Assembly: GCF_026183895.1 (NCBI RefSeq)
Contig: NZ_JAPFQI010000009.1
Coordinates: 85,209 to 149,208 of the forward strand
Direction: 5' to 3'
Source: Sabulicella glaciei
Lineage (GTDB): Bacteria; Pseudomonadota; Alphaproteobacteria; Acetobacterales; Acetobacteraceae
Length of the DNA: 64,000 bases
Below, one piece after another: positions 1 to 8,629 of the stretch. Numbering within the stretch: position 1 is the stretch's first letter; each line of letters begins with the position of its first letter. Made by a program: the position numbers and the translations under genes. The notes under the pieces are model-generated. The model was not told the origin of the DNA. It ran no database searches and was given only the letters and a program-made list of their open reading frames with translations.

Positions 1-109
1 GCAGATCTACGTGTTGACCAAACGTTAACCACCTCCGATAACCCCAGACGGGTGCAGTGCAACAGGCGAGGGTCTGAGAGACCTCGACTGCAAGTGAGAG
101 GGTGGTACG

Positions 110-1633
110 ATGGCGGATGTGACCCTTCCGGGCGCCGGGGGTGGAACGATCTCTGTCCCCGTGAACGAACAGTTTCAGGCAGAGATTCAGAACCAACTCA
201 GCACGCGGCCGAGCGGGCAGGTGGTGGCAGGCGGTTCGCTTCCCACCGTCAGCAGCCCTACCTCGGTCGTGTTCACGGGAAGCGTGCCGTTTGACGGCCC
301 GCTCAACCTGACCGCCGACATCAAGACGGTCATCATCGCGAACAACCAGCCGGCCACGGTGAATGGCGGCACGGTGGGCGATGCGCTGGTCGTGTCCGGC
401 GAGGGCGGGCTGAATGCCAGCTTCATCAACGGCAGCGCGACGGTGTTCGCGGCGGGCGGCAACAACCAGGTCAACTCCTCCTGGGACGGTTCCCGCACCG
501 AGGTTTCCACCGGCACGGGCGACGACACGATCCGCCTGCACAGCGGGTCGGGCGCCGTGGAGAGCCTGGGCGGCAACAACAGCATCATGGCCAAGGGTGA
601 CTTCCAGGTCACCACGGGCAGCGGCAACGACCGGTTCTGGGTTGCCAGCGGCACCAACACGATCGCCTCCAGCGGCGGCGACAACCGTCTGCACCTGCAG
701 ACCGGCGCCAACAAGGTGACGCTCGGCGACGGCAACGACACGCTCATCGCGAAGGATGGCAGCAGCACCATCTTCGCCGGTGCCGGCAACGACCAGATCT
801 GGGTCGATGGCGGCAGCCACAGCATCGACATGGGCTCGGGCAAGGACACGGTCCAGCTGCGCGGCGGCACGGGCAGTGAAGTGCGCCTCGGCGAGAGCGG
901 CACGGTTTCCGCCCTGCAGGGCAACAACACCATCCACGCCGGCAGCGGCAGCGCCTGGATCACAGGCGGCGCGGGCAACATGACGGTCTATGGCGGCGCC
1001 GGGAACACGACGGTGCACAGCAAGACGGGCCAGCTGAACTTCATCGGCGGCGCGGGCACCGACACGGTGATTGGCGGCGCCGGCAGCGCCACCATCACCG
1101 GTGGCGAGGGCGGCGGCTACTATGTCGGCGGCGCGTCGGGCAACAACAGCCTGACCGCCGGCTTCGGCAAGACCACGCTGATCGCGGGCGGCAATGGCGA
1201 CACGCTGGTCGCGGCGGGCGCCGGTGGCGATGTGCTGAAGGCGGCGGCGGGCAACGTCACCCTGCTTGGTGGCACCTCGACCGGCCAGAACTGGTATGTC
1301 GGCAAGGACGGCGACGCGACGATGAGCATCGTCGGCGGCTCCGGCAACGAGTTCTTCGTCATGGGCCGCGGCAATGCCACGGTCACCGGCGGCGAGGGCC
1401 GCGATGTCTTCCAGTTCTTCAAGAACGCGGGTGGCATCAACACCAACACCGTCACCATCACCGACTTCACCATCGGCACGGACCGCCTGTCCTTCCAGGA
1501 CTTCGGCAGCGCGGCGGATGCGGTGACGAGCAACATCTCCTTCGGCGGATCGACCACCCTCACGCTGTCCGACGGCACGACCCTCGTGCTGAGCGGCGTC
1601 GAGAACAACGACCTGTCCAAGCTGACCGCCTGA
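110..1633 (+). CDS. RTX-like glycine-rich beta-roll protein
   Basis: A 507-residue protein made almost wholly of short Gly/Asn/Asp-rich repeats (GAGNDQI, GGAGN, GSGKDTV and similar) from about residue 110 to 440. This resembles degenerate haemolysin-type calcium-binding nonapeptides. The tail after residue 440 (ITDFTIGTDRLSF) looks like the end of type I secreted RTX proteins. There is no N-terminal signal peptide, which fits export by a type I system, but no such exporter lies in the window. The start at 110 follows a purine-rich stretch. A glycosyltransferase and a ChW-like protein follow closely. The substrate or role is unknown; a surface or matrix protein is an inference. Confidence 0.75.
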   Translation: MADVTLPGAGGGTISVPVNEQFQAEIQNQLSTRPSGQVVAGGSLPTVSSPTSVVFTGSVPFDGPLNLTADIKTVIIANNQPATVNGGTVGDALVVSGEGGLNASFINGSATVFAAGGNNQVNSSWDGSRTEVSTGTGDDTIRLHSGSGAVESLGGNNSIMAKGDFQVTTGSGNDRFWVASGTNTIASSGGDNRLHLQTGANKVTLGDGNDTLIAKDGSSTIFAGAGNDQIWVDGGSHSIDMGSGKDTVQLRGGTGSEVRLGESGTVSALQGNNTIHAGSGSAWITGGAGNMTVYGGAGNTTVHSKTGQLNFIGGAGTDTVIGGAGSATITGGEGGGYYVGGASGNNSLTAGFGKTTLIAGGNGDTLVAAGAGGDVLKAAAGNVTLLGGTSTGQNWYVGKDGDATMSIVGGSGNEFFVMGRGNATVTGGEGRDVFQFFKNAGGINTNTVTITDFTIGTDRLSFQDFGSAADAVTSNISFGGSTTLTLSDGTTLVLSGVENNDLSKLTA

Positions 1634-1655
1634 CGGACGCCCGGCCACCCACTTC

Positions 1656-2786
1656 ATGGCCGAGGCGAAGGTTCACATGCCCGGTTCGGAGGGTTCCCCC
1701 CTCCGGCCGGGCATCGTGCTTCTGATCACGCACGACGAGGGCGGCGGCGTCGAACGCTTCGTCGCGCGCCATGCCACCTCCCTCGCGGCCGAGGGCGAGA
1801 CCTGCTGGTTCCTCCGCCCCGATTCCTTTGGCGGCCCGGCCCGGCTCGAACGCCCGGGCGAAGTTCCCCTGACCTTTGATCCGAAGCGAGGCCATGCGGC
1901 GCTCCTTTCCCTACTGCGCGGGGCGGTCGGACGGATCGAGGTCCATCACCTCCGCAGCCACGCGCCACGCTTCAAGCGGCTGCCGCTCGAACTCGGCGTA
2001 CCCTTCCGCGTGGTCATGCATGACTGGTCGCTTCTTTGCCCCCGCGCCACGCTGACCCGCCCGGATGGCGGGTTCTGCGGCGAAGCGGGCCCCGAGGCCT
2101 GCGCAAGCTGCGTTTCCGGCTATGCCATGATGCCGGTCGCAGCGCCGCGCGGCGTTGCGGCGCTGCGCCGCGACTCGGCCGCGCTGCTGCGTCGGGCGGA
2201 GCGCGTGGTGGTGGCGTCGCGCGACGGCGCCCGTCGCATCCGGCGTCACTTCCCCGGCGTCGAGCCGGTCCTGGAACCCTGGGAGGAAGCGCCACCCCCA
2301 CCGGCACCGCCAGGCCAGACGCCCTGGCCCCGGATCTGCGTCGCCGGACGGCTGACGCGCCACAAGGGGTTCGAGGTTCTGCGCGACTGTGCAGCCGACG
2401 CGGCCGCGCGCAAGCTGCCCATGGATTTCGTGCTGGTCGGGCGTTCGATGGACGACGCGGCGCTGCGGGCCACCGGCCGCTGCGCGGTGACAGGGGAATA
2501 CGCGGAAGGGACCGGCGAGGCCTGGGTGCGGGCGCAGCGCGCCGCGATCGGCTTCATTCCGTCCATCTGGCCGGAAACCTGGTGCTACGCCCAATCCGTT
2601 CTGGTCGCGGCCGGGCTGCCCGTCGCCGCCTTCGCCCTGGGGGCCCAGGGCGAAAGGGTGGCGGCATCCGGAGGCATCGCCTTGCCCCTGGGCTTGCCGC
2701 CCGGGCGCATCAATGACTTGTTGCTGGCGCGCATGGCAGGCTTGGCCATGCCGAGCCAAAGTGAGAGACCGCCGCTCCATGCCTGA
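1656..2786 (+). CDS. Glycosyltransferase, group 1 (GT4-like)
   Basis: A 376-residue protein with the two-domain look of GT-B glycosyltransferases. The N-terminal segment (HDEGGGVERFV, about residues 27-37) matches the acceptor-side Gly-rich loop. The C-terminal half has ICVAGRLTRHKGFEVL near 225-240, the usual start of the donor-binding domain, and a conserved-looking SIWPETWCYAQSVLVAAGLPV near 303-323 with the EX7E-region glutamate. The donor sugar cannot be told from sequence. It starts 22 bases after the RTX-like gene and its end overlaps the next gene by 8 bases, so the three are probably co-transcribed. Confidence 0.8.
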   Translation: MAEAKVHMPGSEGSPLRPGIVLLITHDEGGGVERFVARHATSLAAEGETCWFLRPDSFGGPARLERPGEVPLTFDPKRGHAALLSLLRGAVGRIEVHHLRSHAPRFKRLPLELGVPFRVVMHDWSLLCPRATLTRPDGGFCGEAGPEACASCVSGYAMMPVAAPRGVAALRRDSAALLRRAERVVVASRDGARRIRRHFPGVEPVLEPWEEAPPPPAPPGQTPWPRICVAGRLTRHKGFEVLRDCAADAAARKLPMDFVLVGRSMDDAALRATGRCAVTGEYAEGTGEAWVRAQRAAIGFIPSIWPETWCYAQSVLVAAGLPVAAFALGAQGERVAASGGIALPLGLPPGRINDLLLARMAGLAMPSQSERPPLHA

Positions 2787-3648
2787 CCAGAACCAAGACC
2801 GGGTCCGCGACGTGCGCGTCGCCGCGCACACCTTGGTCCTCCCCCGTGGCAAGTTCTGCATCTCGGTGGCCGAGGTTTCGCCCGGCATCCCCGCCGCGCG
2901 GCTCCCCGGCCTCGCCATCTCCACCATTCCCGGCGAGGGGTCGGAGGTGGAGATCGCGCAGTTCCCCGGCAATCCCTGGCTGCGGCATCCGGGCGATGCG
3001 CTGCTGGTGACGGTGGGCAGCGACGAGGCGCGCCTGCTCCTTACCAGCTACAACCTGCTGGAAGGAGAGGGGGCGAAGCCGCCGCGCATGCAGGTGCAGC
3101 GCCTGGACGTGCCGGGCCAAGCCAGCCTCGGCCCCGCGCCCGAGGCGGCGGGGACGGCCGAACCGCCCCCCGCCCCGCCGGCCGCTTCCGCTTCGTCCGG
3201 ACCGCAGCCGGTGCTCGTGCACGTCGCCCGGGTGGGGGACCGATCCGGCGCCCTCGGCGAATGGCTGGGCATGCGGGAGCCGGGCTGCGTCATCGAGGGG
3301 GTGCAGGTCACCCCGCCCGAAGGCGTTCCGGCCGAGGAGCTGGAGTATCAGGTCGTGCTCGGCAAGGGCTGGACCTCGCCCTGGTCGCAGGGCGGCGAGT
3401 TCTGCGGCAGCCGCGGCATGACGCTGCCGGTCCAGGGCCTGCGCGTCGCCCTGCGCGGCGCGAGCGCGGAGCGCTACACGGTGAGCGTGGAGGGCGTGAC
3501 CGCGGGCGGCGAGACGCTGGGCCCCGTCGGCAATGACGAGCTGTGCGGGCTGGACGATCCGGAGCCCCTGGTCCAGCTGCGGCTGCGCTTCGAGGCGCGC
3601 CAGAACGCTCCCTCCCGTAAGCGCCGCGTGGCCAAGGCAAAGCGCTGA
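2779..3648 (+). CDS. Hypothetical protein with ChW-like C-terminal domain
   Basis: A 289-residue protein. I chose the ATG at 2779, which overlaps the glycosyltransferase stop, over an upstream start that would read 66 bases into that gene. Residues 1-110 form a globular domain I do not recognise. A Pro/Ala-rich linker lies around 115-150. Residues 175-215 ([26 protein letters not shown]) resemble the clostridial hydrophobic-W repeat pattern (GW..W..GG..G..G). The C-terminus is strongly basic ([10 protein letters not shown]). The ChW resemblance is my reading and needs a profile search. Context suggests a cell-surface or polysaccharide role. Confidence 0.6.
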   Translation: MPDQNQDRVRDVRVAAHTLVLPRGKFCISVAEVSPGIPAARLPGLAISTIPGEGSEVEIAQFPGNPWLRHPGDALLVTVGSDEARLLLTSYNLLEGEGAKPPRMQVQRLDVPGQASLGPAPEAAGTAEPPPAPPAASASSGPQPVLVHVARVGDRSGALGEWLGMREPGCVIEGVQVTPPEGVPAEELEYQVVLGKGWTSPWSQGGEFCGSRGMTLPVQGLRVALRGASAERYTVSVEGVTAGGETLGPVGNDELCGLDDPEPLVQLRLRFEARQNAPSRKRRVAKAKR

Positions 3649-3739
3649 CGGGTTGACTCAAGGGGAAAGGGTGCTTATTCGCCCGCAGACCGGGGATGGC
3701 GCAGGCCATCCCCGAACCCGTTTTTGCCGCGAGTTTCCA

Positions 3740-3865
3740 ATGAAGATCCGCAACAGCCTGAAGTCCGCGAAGACGCGGGACAAGAACTGCGTGGTGGTGC
3801 GCCGCCGTGGCCGCCTCTACGTCCTCAACAAGAAGAACCCGCGCATGAAGGTCCGCCAGGGCTGA
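3740..3865 (+). CDS. rpmJ: 50S ribosomal protein L36
   Basis: A 41-residue, very basic protein ([41 protein letters not shown] in two halves around residue 20) that matches the alternative, zinc-ribbon-lacking form of L36: it has only one cysteine instead of the C-x2-C...C...H set. It belongs to the large ribosomal subunit. The ATG at 3740 is the only start that gives the family length; longer in-frame starts read through the upstream intergenic region. It stands alone, apart from other ribosomal genes, as is usual for this form in alphaproteobacteria. Confidence 0.95.
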   Translation: MKIRNSLKSAKTRDKNCVVVRRRGRLYVLNKKNPRMKVRQG

Positions 3866-3871
3866 TGCCTT

Positions 3872-3920
3872 CCCGGCCTGGCTGGGCCGGGCCGAAGCGG
3901 AGCGGGGCTGCAACCCCGCT
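3872..3920 (+). terminator. Tandem hairpins after rpmJ
   Basis: Two perfect 7-bp stems follow the rpmJ stop: CCCGGCC at 3872-3878 pairs with GGCCGGG at 3885-3891, and AGCGGGG at 3901-3907 pairs with CCCCGCT at 3914-3920. There is no immediate T-run, so this may be a weak or Rho-assisted terminator, or an mRNA-protecting structure. Confidence 0.5.
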
Positions 3921-3966
3921 GGATGCATGTCGTTTCCCCTTCACTTCTCTTGGAAGGAGATGCGAC

Positions 3967-4551
3967 ATGAAATCGATTCTGCTCGCCGGTGCGGCGGCCC
4001 TGCTCCTCTCGGGCGCGGCCTCCGCGCAGAGCTACGGTTCCTCGCAATACAGCGCGTCGGGCAATGATGCCCGCAACACCAATTCCATGACTGCCCAGGC
4101 GGATACCATGTCCGGCCAGCGCAACATGCGTTCCGACTCCATGTCGGGTCAGCGCAACATGCGCTCCGAACGCCGGGCGGAGCAGCGCCGCGCGACCAAC
4201 AGCAGCCGCCGGTCCACCCGCCCGGAAGACCAGGCCTACATGGGCGGCGGCATGATCCTCGAGAATGGCCAGCCGGTTGGCATGGGCGGCTCCTCGATGG
4301 GCGGCGGTGCTGGCATGGGTGGCAGCGCCGGGATGGGCGTCGGCGGCATGTCCGCGCCGGGCGGCTACATGCCGGGCTCGGGCATGGTGGGCCAGGGCCG
4401 CGGCGGTCCCGGTGGCTTTCGGCCGGACAACAGCCCCGGCGGGCATGATGGGCAGGTGACGCCCGGCCCGCGCCCCATGGGCTCCAGCATGATGCCGGGC
4501 GGTACGGGCACCGGCCGCGCCGCCGGCACCGCGCCGGGCGGCGGCAACTAA
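3967..4551 (+). CDS. Exported Met/Gly-rich low-complexity protein
   Basis: A 194-residue protein with a clear Sec signal peptide (MKSILLAGAAALLLSGAASAQ, cleavage after about residue 20). The start at 3967 has an ideal ribosome site (GGAAGGAGA) seven bases upstream. Residues 46-67 are a perfect-length 11-residue tandem repeat (D-T/S-MSGQRNMRS twice), followed by an Arg-rich stretch. Residues 90-194 are rich in Gly, Met, Ser and Pro (GGSSMGGGAGMGGSAGMG). I do not recognise a family. Met-rich, disordered exported proteins can bind copper or coat the surface, but nothing here proves that. Confidence 0.75.
   Translation: MKSILLAGAAALLLSGAASAQSYGSSQYSASGNDARNTNSMTAQADTMSGQRNMRSDSMSGQRNMRSERRAEQRRATNSSRRSTRPEDQAYMGGGMILENGQPVGMGGSSMGGGAGMGGSAGMGVGGMSAPGGYMPGSGMVGQGRGGPGGFRPDNSPGGHDGQVTPGPRPMGSSMMPGGTGTGRAAGTAPGGGN
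4102..4167 (+). repeat. 33-bp in-frame tandem repeat
   Basis: Two 33-base units (4102-4134 and 4135-4167) lie inside the Met/Gly-rich exported protein gene. Each encodes D-[TS]-MSGQRNMRS. The units differ only at a few, mainly synonymous, positions, so the duplication is not brand new and the peptide sequence has been kept. Confidence 0.85.
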
Positions 4552-4593
4552 GACACCGACGGGCCGGGCCAGCCCCGGCTTCCGGAAAAGACC

Positions 4594-4624
4594 GGGCCGG
4601 CCTCCTCGTGGGGCCGGCCCTTTC
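4594..4624 (+). terminator. Rho-independent terminator
   Basis: A 9-bp perfect stem, GGGCCGGCC at 4594-4602 with GGCCGGCCC at 4612-4620, and a 9-base loop, followed directly by TTT. It ends the transcript of the Met/Gly-rich protein and lies just before glcD. It also argues against any glcD start upstream of 4671. Confidence 0.8.
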
Positions 4625-4670
4625 GCGCGTGGCGCTTGCGGATGGCGAGGCGCAGGGACATTTTGACCCC

Positions 4671-6110
4671 ATGATCCGCCTCCCGCCCCCGAAGCCCGAG
4701 ATCCTCGCACGCCGGGATGGCATCCTGGCCGATCTGGGGCGCCTCCTGCCCGAGGATGCGGTGATCGGCGAGGCGATCCGGCTGCGTCCCTACGAGACGG
4801 ACGGGCTTTCCGCCTACCGGCAGATGCCGCTGGCCGTGACGCTTCCCCGCACCACGGAGGAGGTCGCCGCGGTGCTGCGTTATTGCCATGCGAACGGTAT
4901 CCGCGTGGTGCCGCGCGGCGCTGGCACCTCGCTCTCCGGCGGTGCGCTGCCGCTGGAGGATGCGGTGGTGATCGGGCTGATGCGGATGAACCGCATCCTG
5001 GAGGTGAACTACGACGACCGCTTCGCGGTGGTGGAGGCGGGCGTCACCAATATCGGCATCACCAAGGCGGTGGAGGGGGACGGGTTCTTCTACGCGCCCG
5101 ACCCGTCCTCGCAGCTTGCCTGCATGATCGGCGGCAACGTGATGATGAACTCGGGCGGGGCGCATTGCCTGAAATACGGCGTCACCGCCAACAACCTGCT
5201 CGGCCTCACCTTCGTGACGATCGAGGGCGAGGTGGTGCGCATCGGCGGACAGCATCTCGACGCCGCCGGCTATGACTGGCTGGGCCTCATCACCGGTTCC
5301 GAGGGACAACTCGGCATGGTGACGGAGGTGACCGTCCGCATCCTGCGCTCGCCTGAGGGGGCGCGGGCCATGCTGGCCGCTTTTTCCTCCGTGGAGGTGG
5401 CAGGGCAGGCGGTGGACGCGATCATCGGTGCGGGCGTCATCCCGGTGGCGCTGGAGTTCATGGACAAGCCCTGCATCCATGCCTGCGAGGCCTTCGCCCA
5501 TGCGGGCTACCCGCTCGATGCGGAGGCGGTGCTGATCATCGAGGTGGAAGGTAGCCTGGCCGAGCAGGACATGCTGCTGAACCGCATCAAGGAGATCTGC
5601 GACCGCTTCGAGCCCATCAGCATGAAGCTGGCCGAAAGCGCGGAGCAGTCCCTCGCCATCTGGAAGGGGCGCAAGGGCGCCTTCGGCGCGGTGGGCCGCA
5701 TCTCGCCCGACTATCTCTGCATGGACGGCACCATCCCGACCGGCGAACTGCCGCATGTGCTGAAGCGCATCGGCGAGATGAGCGCGCATTACGGCCTGGG
5801 CGTCGCCAACGTGTTCCATGCGGGGGACGGCAATCTCCATCCCCTCATCATGTTCGACGCCAATGACGCGGAAAGCTTCCGCAAGGCCGAGGCCTTCGGC
5901 GCCGACATCCTGCGGCTGTGCGTCGAGGTGGGTGGCTGCCTGACCGGCGAGCACGGCGTGGGCGTGGAGAAGCGCGACCTGATGGTGGCGCAGTTCACCC
6001 CGCGCGAACTGGCGCTCCAGCGCGCGGTGAAGTCAGCCTTCGATCCCGGCTGGCTGCTGAACCCGGCCAAGGTCTTTCCCCTCGAAGGGAACGAGGCGCT
6101 GGCGGCATGA
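4671..6110 (+). CDS. glcD: Glycolate oxidase FAD subunit GlcD
   Basis: A 479-residue FAD-linked oxidase of the GlcD/VAO family, the catalytic subunit of the membrane-associated glycolate dehydrogenase that converts glycolate to glyoxylate. The FAD domain carries VPRGAGTSLSGGALP near residues 77-91 and SGGAHCLKYGVTANNLLGL near 160. The C-terminal FAD-oxidase domain carries VANVFHAGDGNLHPL near 380. The ATG at 4671 is chosen because the longer frame starts inside the terminator hairpin. glcE follows with an ATGA overlap, so the two are translationally coupled. Confidence 0.93.
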   Translation: MIRLPPPKPEILARRDGILADLGRLLPEDAVIGEAIRLRPYETDGLSAYRQMPLAVTLPRTTEEVAAVLRYCHANGIRVVPRGAGTSLSGGALPLEDAVVIGLMRMNRILEVNYDDRFAVVEAGVTNIGITKAVEGDGFFYAPDPSSQLACMIGGNVMMNSGGAHCLKYGVTANNLLGLTFVTIEGEVVRIGGQHLDAAGYDWLGLITGSEGQLGMVTEVTVRILRSPEGARAMLAAFSSVEVAGQAVDAIIGAGVIPVALEFMDKPCIHACEAFAHAGYPLDAEAVLIIEVEGSLAEQDMLLNRIKEICDRFEPISMKLAESAEQSLAIWKGRKGAFGAVGRISPDYLCMDGTIPTGELPHVLKRIGEMSAHYGLGVANVFHAGDGNLHPLIMFDANDAESFRKAEAFGADILRLCVEVGGCLTGEHGVGVEKRDLMVAQFTPRELALQRAVKSAFDPGWLLNPAKVFPLEGNEALAA

Positions 6111-7315
6111 GCGCTGCGCTCGACAAGGTAACCGCCCCCGACACGGAGGAGGGCGTGGCCGAGGCCGTGCGCGCCGCGCTGGCCGCGCGCGAGCCTCTGG
6201 CGGTGGAGGGCCGCGGCACCAAGCGCGCCATGCTGCGCCCGGTCCAGGCGGCGCGCACCCTGTCCACGCGCGCATTGACGGGCATCACCCTCTACCGCCC
6301 GACGGAACTCGTGATCTCGGCCCGAGCCGGCACCCCGGTCGCGGAGATCGAGGCGGCGCTGGCCGAAAAGAACCAGATGCTGATCGCCGAGCCGCCCGAT
6401 CTGCGCGCCCTGTTCGGCGCGGAGGAGGGTGCGACGCTGGGCGGCGTGGTGGGCGCCAACCTGTCAGGCCCGCGCCGCATCACCGGCGGCGCGATGCGCG
6501 ACCACGTGCTGGGCATCCGCGCCGTTTCGGGCGAGGGCGAGGTGTTCCGCTCGGGCGGGCGGGTGCTGAAGAACGTCACCGGCCTCGACCTCTGCAAGCT
6601 GCTGACCGGCGCCTACGGCACGCTGGGCGTGCTGACCGAGGTGACGCTGAAGGTGCAGCCGGCCGGCGAGGCGACGGGCACGCTGGCTGTGCGCGTGCCG
6701 GACCTCGCGGAAGGCATCGCCGTCCTTTCCGCTGCGCTCAGCTCGCCTTTCGGCGTTTCGGGCGCTGCGCTGCTGCCCGAAGGGCACGCACCGCTCGGCC
6801 TCGACGGGCCGGTGGCGCTGGTGCGGATCGAGGATTTCGCCGAATCCGTCACCTATCGCCTCGGGCGGCTGCGCGCCGCCCTGTCCTGCTTCGGCGAGGT
6901 GTCGATGCTGGAGGGCGCGCCCTCCCGCGCCGCCTGGCGCGCGGTGCGCGACGCAGTGCCCCTCGGCGCCGCGCCGGAGGGGGCGGTGTGGCGCATCTCC
7001 GTCGCGCCGAGCCGCGCGCCGGGGGTCTGCGCCGCGTTGCGCGAGGCCTTCCCCGCGCGGCTGCTGCTGGACTGGGGCGGCGGGCTGGTCTGGGTGTCCG
7101 GCCCGGCGACCGCCGAGGCTCATGCGGCGGTGATGGCGGCAGCCGCCGTGGCTGGCGGCACCTTCACCCTGTTCCGCGCGCCCGAGGCGCTGAGTGCCGC
7201 CGTTGCCGTGCTACCGGAGGAGCCGGCGCCACTGGCTGCCATTGGCGGGCGCGTGAAATCGGTGCTCGACCCGGCCGGAATCCTGAACCCCGGCCGCATG
7301 CGCGCCGGGGCGTGA
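6107..7315 (+). CDS. glcE: Glycolate oxidase subunit GlcE
   Basis: A 402-residue second FAD-binding subunit of glycolate oxidase. The FAD_binding_4 domain shows the core GANLSGPRRITGGAMRDHVLGI near residues 120-141 and VLKNVTGLDLCKLLTGAYGTLGVLTEVTLK near 155-185. It is shorter than GlcD and lacks the C-terminal HxGDGN motif, as expected for GlcE. The start at 6107 overlaps the glcD stop (ATGA), and glcF begins 12 bases after its stop. The three form a coupled glcDEF operon. Confidence 0.92.
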   Translation: MSAALDKVTAPDTEEGVAEAVRAALAAREPLAVEGRGTKRAMLRPVQAARTLSTRALTGITLYRPTELVISARAGTPVAEIEAALAEKNQMLIAEPPDLRALFGAEEGATLGGVVGANLSGPRRITGGAMRDHVLGIRAVSGEGEVFRSGGRVLKNVTGLDLCKLLTGAYGTLGVLTEVTLKVQPAGEATGTLAVRVPDLAEGIAVLSAALSSPFGVSGAALLPEGHAPLGLDGPVALVRIEDFAESVTYRLGRLRAALSCFGEVSMLEGAPSRAAWRAVRDAVPLGAAPEGAVWRISVAPSRAPGVCAALREAFPARLLLDWGGGLVWVSGPATAEAHAAVMAAAAVAGGTFTLFRAPEALSAAVAVLPEEPAPLAAIGGRVKSVLDPAGILNPGRMRAGA

Positions 7316-7327
7316 GAAGAACGAGAC

Positions 7328-8629
7328 ATGCAGACCACCTTCACCGCCGAGCAGCTCCGGGATCCGGACACTGCGGAGGCCAACAAGATCCTCCGCACCT
7401 GCGTGCATTGCGGCATGTGCACGGCGACCTGTCCGACCTTTCTCCTGCTGGGGGATGAGCTGGATTCGCCGCGTGGGCGCATCTACCTGATCAAGGACAT
7501 GCTGGAGAACGGCCGGGCCGCCACGGAGCTTGAAGCGCGGCACGTGGATCGCTGCCTGTCCTGCCTGTCCTGCATGACCACTTGCCCCTCGGGCGTGCAC
7601 TACATGCATCTCGTGGACCATGCGCGGCGCCACATCGAGGAAACCTATCGCCGCCCCTGGCCCGAGCGGGCGCTGCGTTCGGTGCTGGCGCGCGTCCTGC
7701 CGCGGCCCGGCCTGTTCCGCCTGTCGCTGCGCGCCGCCGCCCTGGCGCGGCCCCTGGCGCGGCTGATTCCCGGACGCGGCACCACGGCGCAGCGCCTGCG
7801 CGCGATGCTCACCCTGGCCCCCGCCGCCCTGCCGCCGCGCTCCCCGATGCAGGAGGCGCCGCTGCACCCGGCCGAGGGCACGCGGCGCGGCCGCGTGGCG
7901 CTGCTGACGGGCTGCGCGCAGAAGGTGCTGGACCCCACGATCAACGAGGCGACGATCCGCCTCCTCACCCGCATGGGGATTGAGGTGGTGGTGCCGCGCG
8001 GCCAGGGCTGCTGCGGCGCGCTGACGCACCACATGGGCCAGCACGACCCGGCCATGGCGGCGGCGCGCGCGAACCTCCAGGCTTGGGGCGCCGAGATCGA
8101 GGGACAGGGGCTGGACGCGATCGTCATCAACGCCTCGGGCTGCGGCACCACGGTGAAGGATTACGGCTTCATGTTCCGCGATGAGCCGGAGGCCGCGCTG
8201 GCGGCAAAAATCTCCGAGCTGGCCATGGATGTGACGGAGGTGTTGGACCGCTTCGGCTACCGTCCCTCGCGCGAGGCGCCGGGGCTGACCGTGGCCTATC
8301 ATTCCGCCTGCTCGCTCCAGCACGGGCAGAAGATCACCGCCCTGCCGAAGGAGTTGCTGAAGCGCGCCGGCTTCGCGGTGAAGGAGCCGGCCGAGCCGCA
8401 TATCTGCTGCGGCAGCGCCGGCACCTACAACCTGCTGCAGCCCGGCATCGCCCAGGCGCTGCGGGCGCGCAAGCTGGAGAACATGGCGCGGCTCGACGCC
8501 GACCTCGTCGCCGCCGGCAATATCGGCTGCATCACGCAGCTTTCCGGCGATGCGCTGCCGGTGGTGCACACGGTCGAACTGCTGGACTGGATGGCGGGCG
8601 GGCCGAAGCCGGCGAAGCTTTCGGCATGA
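7328..8629 (+). CDS. glcF: Glycolate oxidase iron-sulfur subunit GlcF
   Basis: A 433-residue iron-sulfur subunit that passes electrons from GlcDE to the quinone pool. Two [4Fe-4S] ferredoxin clusters are visible: Cys25, 28, 31, 35 and Cys77, 80, 83, 87. Two CCG domains follow (GQGCCGALTHHMGQ in the first, HICCGSAGTYNLLQP in the second), as in other CCG-domain oxidoreductases. A ribosome site precedes the ATG (GAAGAACGAGAC). The stop overlaps the ATG of hldD, so the epimerase gene is probably read from the same transcript. Confidence 0.93.
   Translation: MQTTFTAEQLRDPDTAEANKILRTCVHCGMCTATCPTFLLLGDELDSPRGRIYLIKDMLENGRAATELEARHVDRCLSCLSCMTTCPSGVHYMHLVDHARRHIEETYRRPWPERALRSVLARVLPRPGLFRLSLRAAALARPLARLIPGRGTTAQRLRAMLTLAPAALPPRSPMQEAPLHPAEGTRRGRVALLTGCAQKVLDPTINEATIRLLTRMGIEVVVPRGQGCCGALTHHMGQHDPAMAAARANLQAWGAEIEGQGLDAIVINASGCGTTVKDYGFMFRDEPEAALAAKISELAMDVTEVLDRFGYRPSREAPGLTVAYHSACSLQHGQKITALPKELLKRAGFAVKEPAEPHICCGSAGTYNLLQPGIAQALRARKLENMARLDADLVAAGNIGCITQLSGDALPVVHTVELLDWMAGGPKPAKLSA

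Noticed and set aside
187..981. 264-residue minus-strand frame opposite the RTX-like gene
   Set aside because: It is the antisense shadow of a repetitive GC-rich gene, with Pro/Leu-rich low-complexity translation and no ribosome site.
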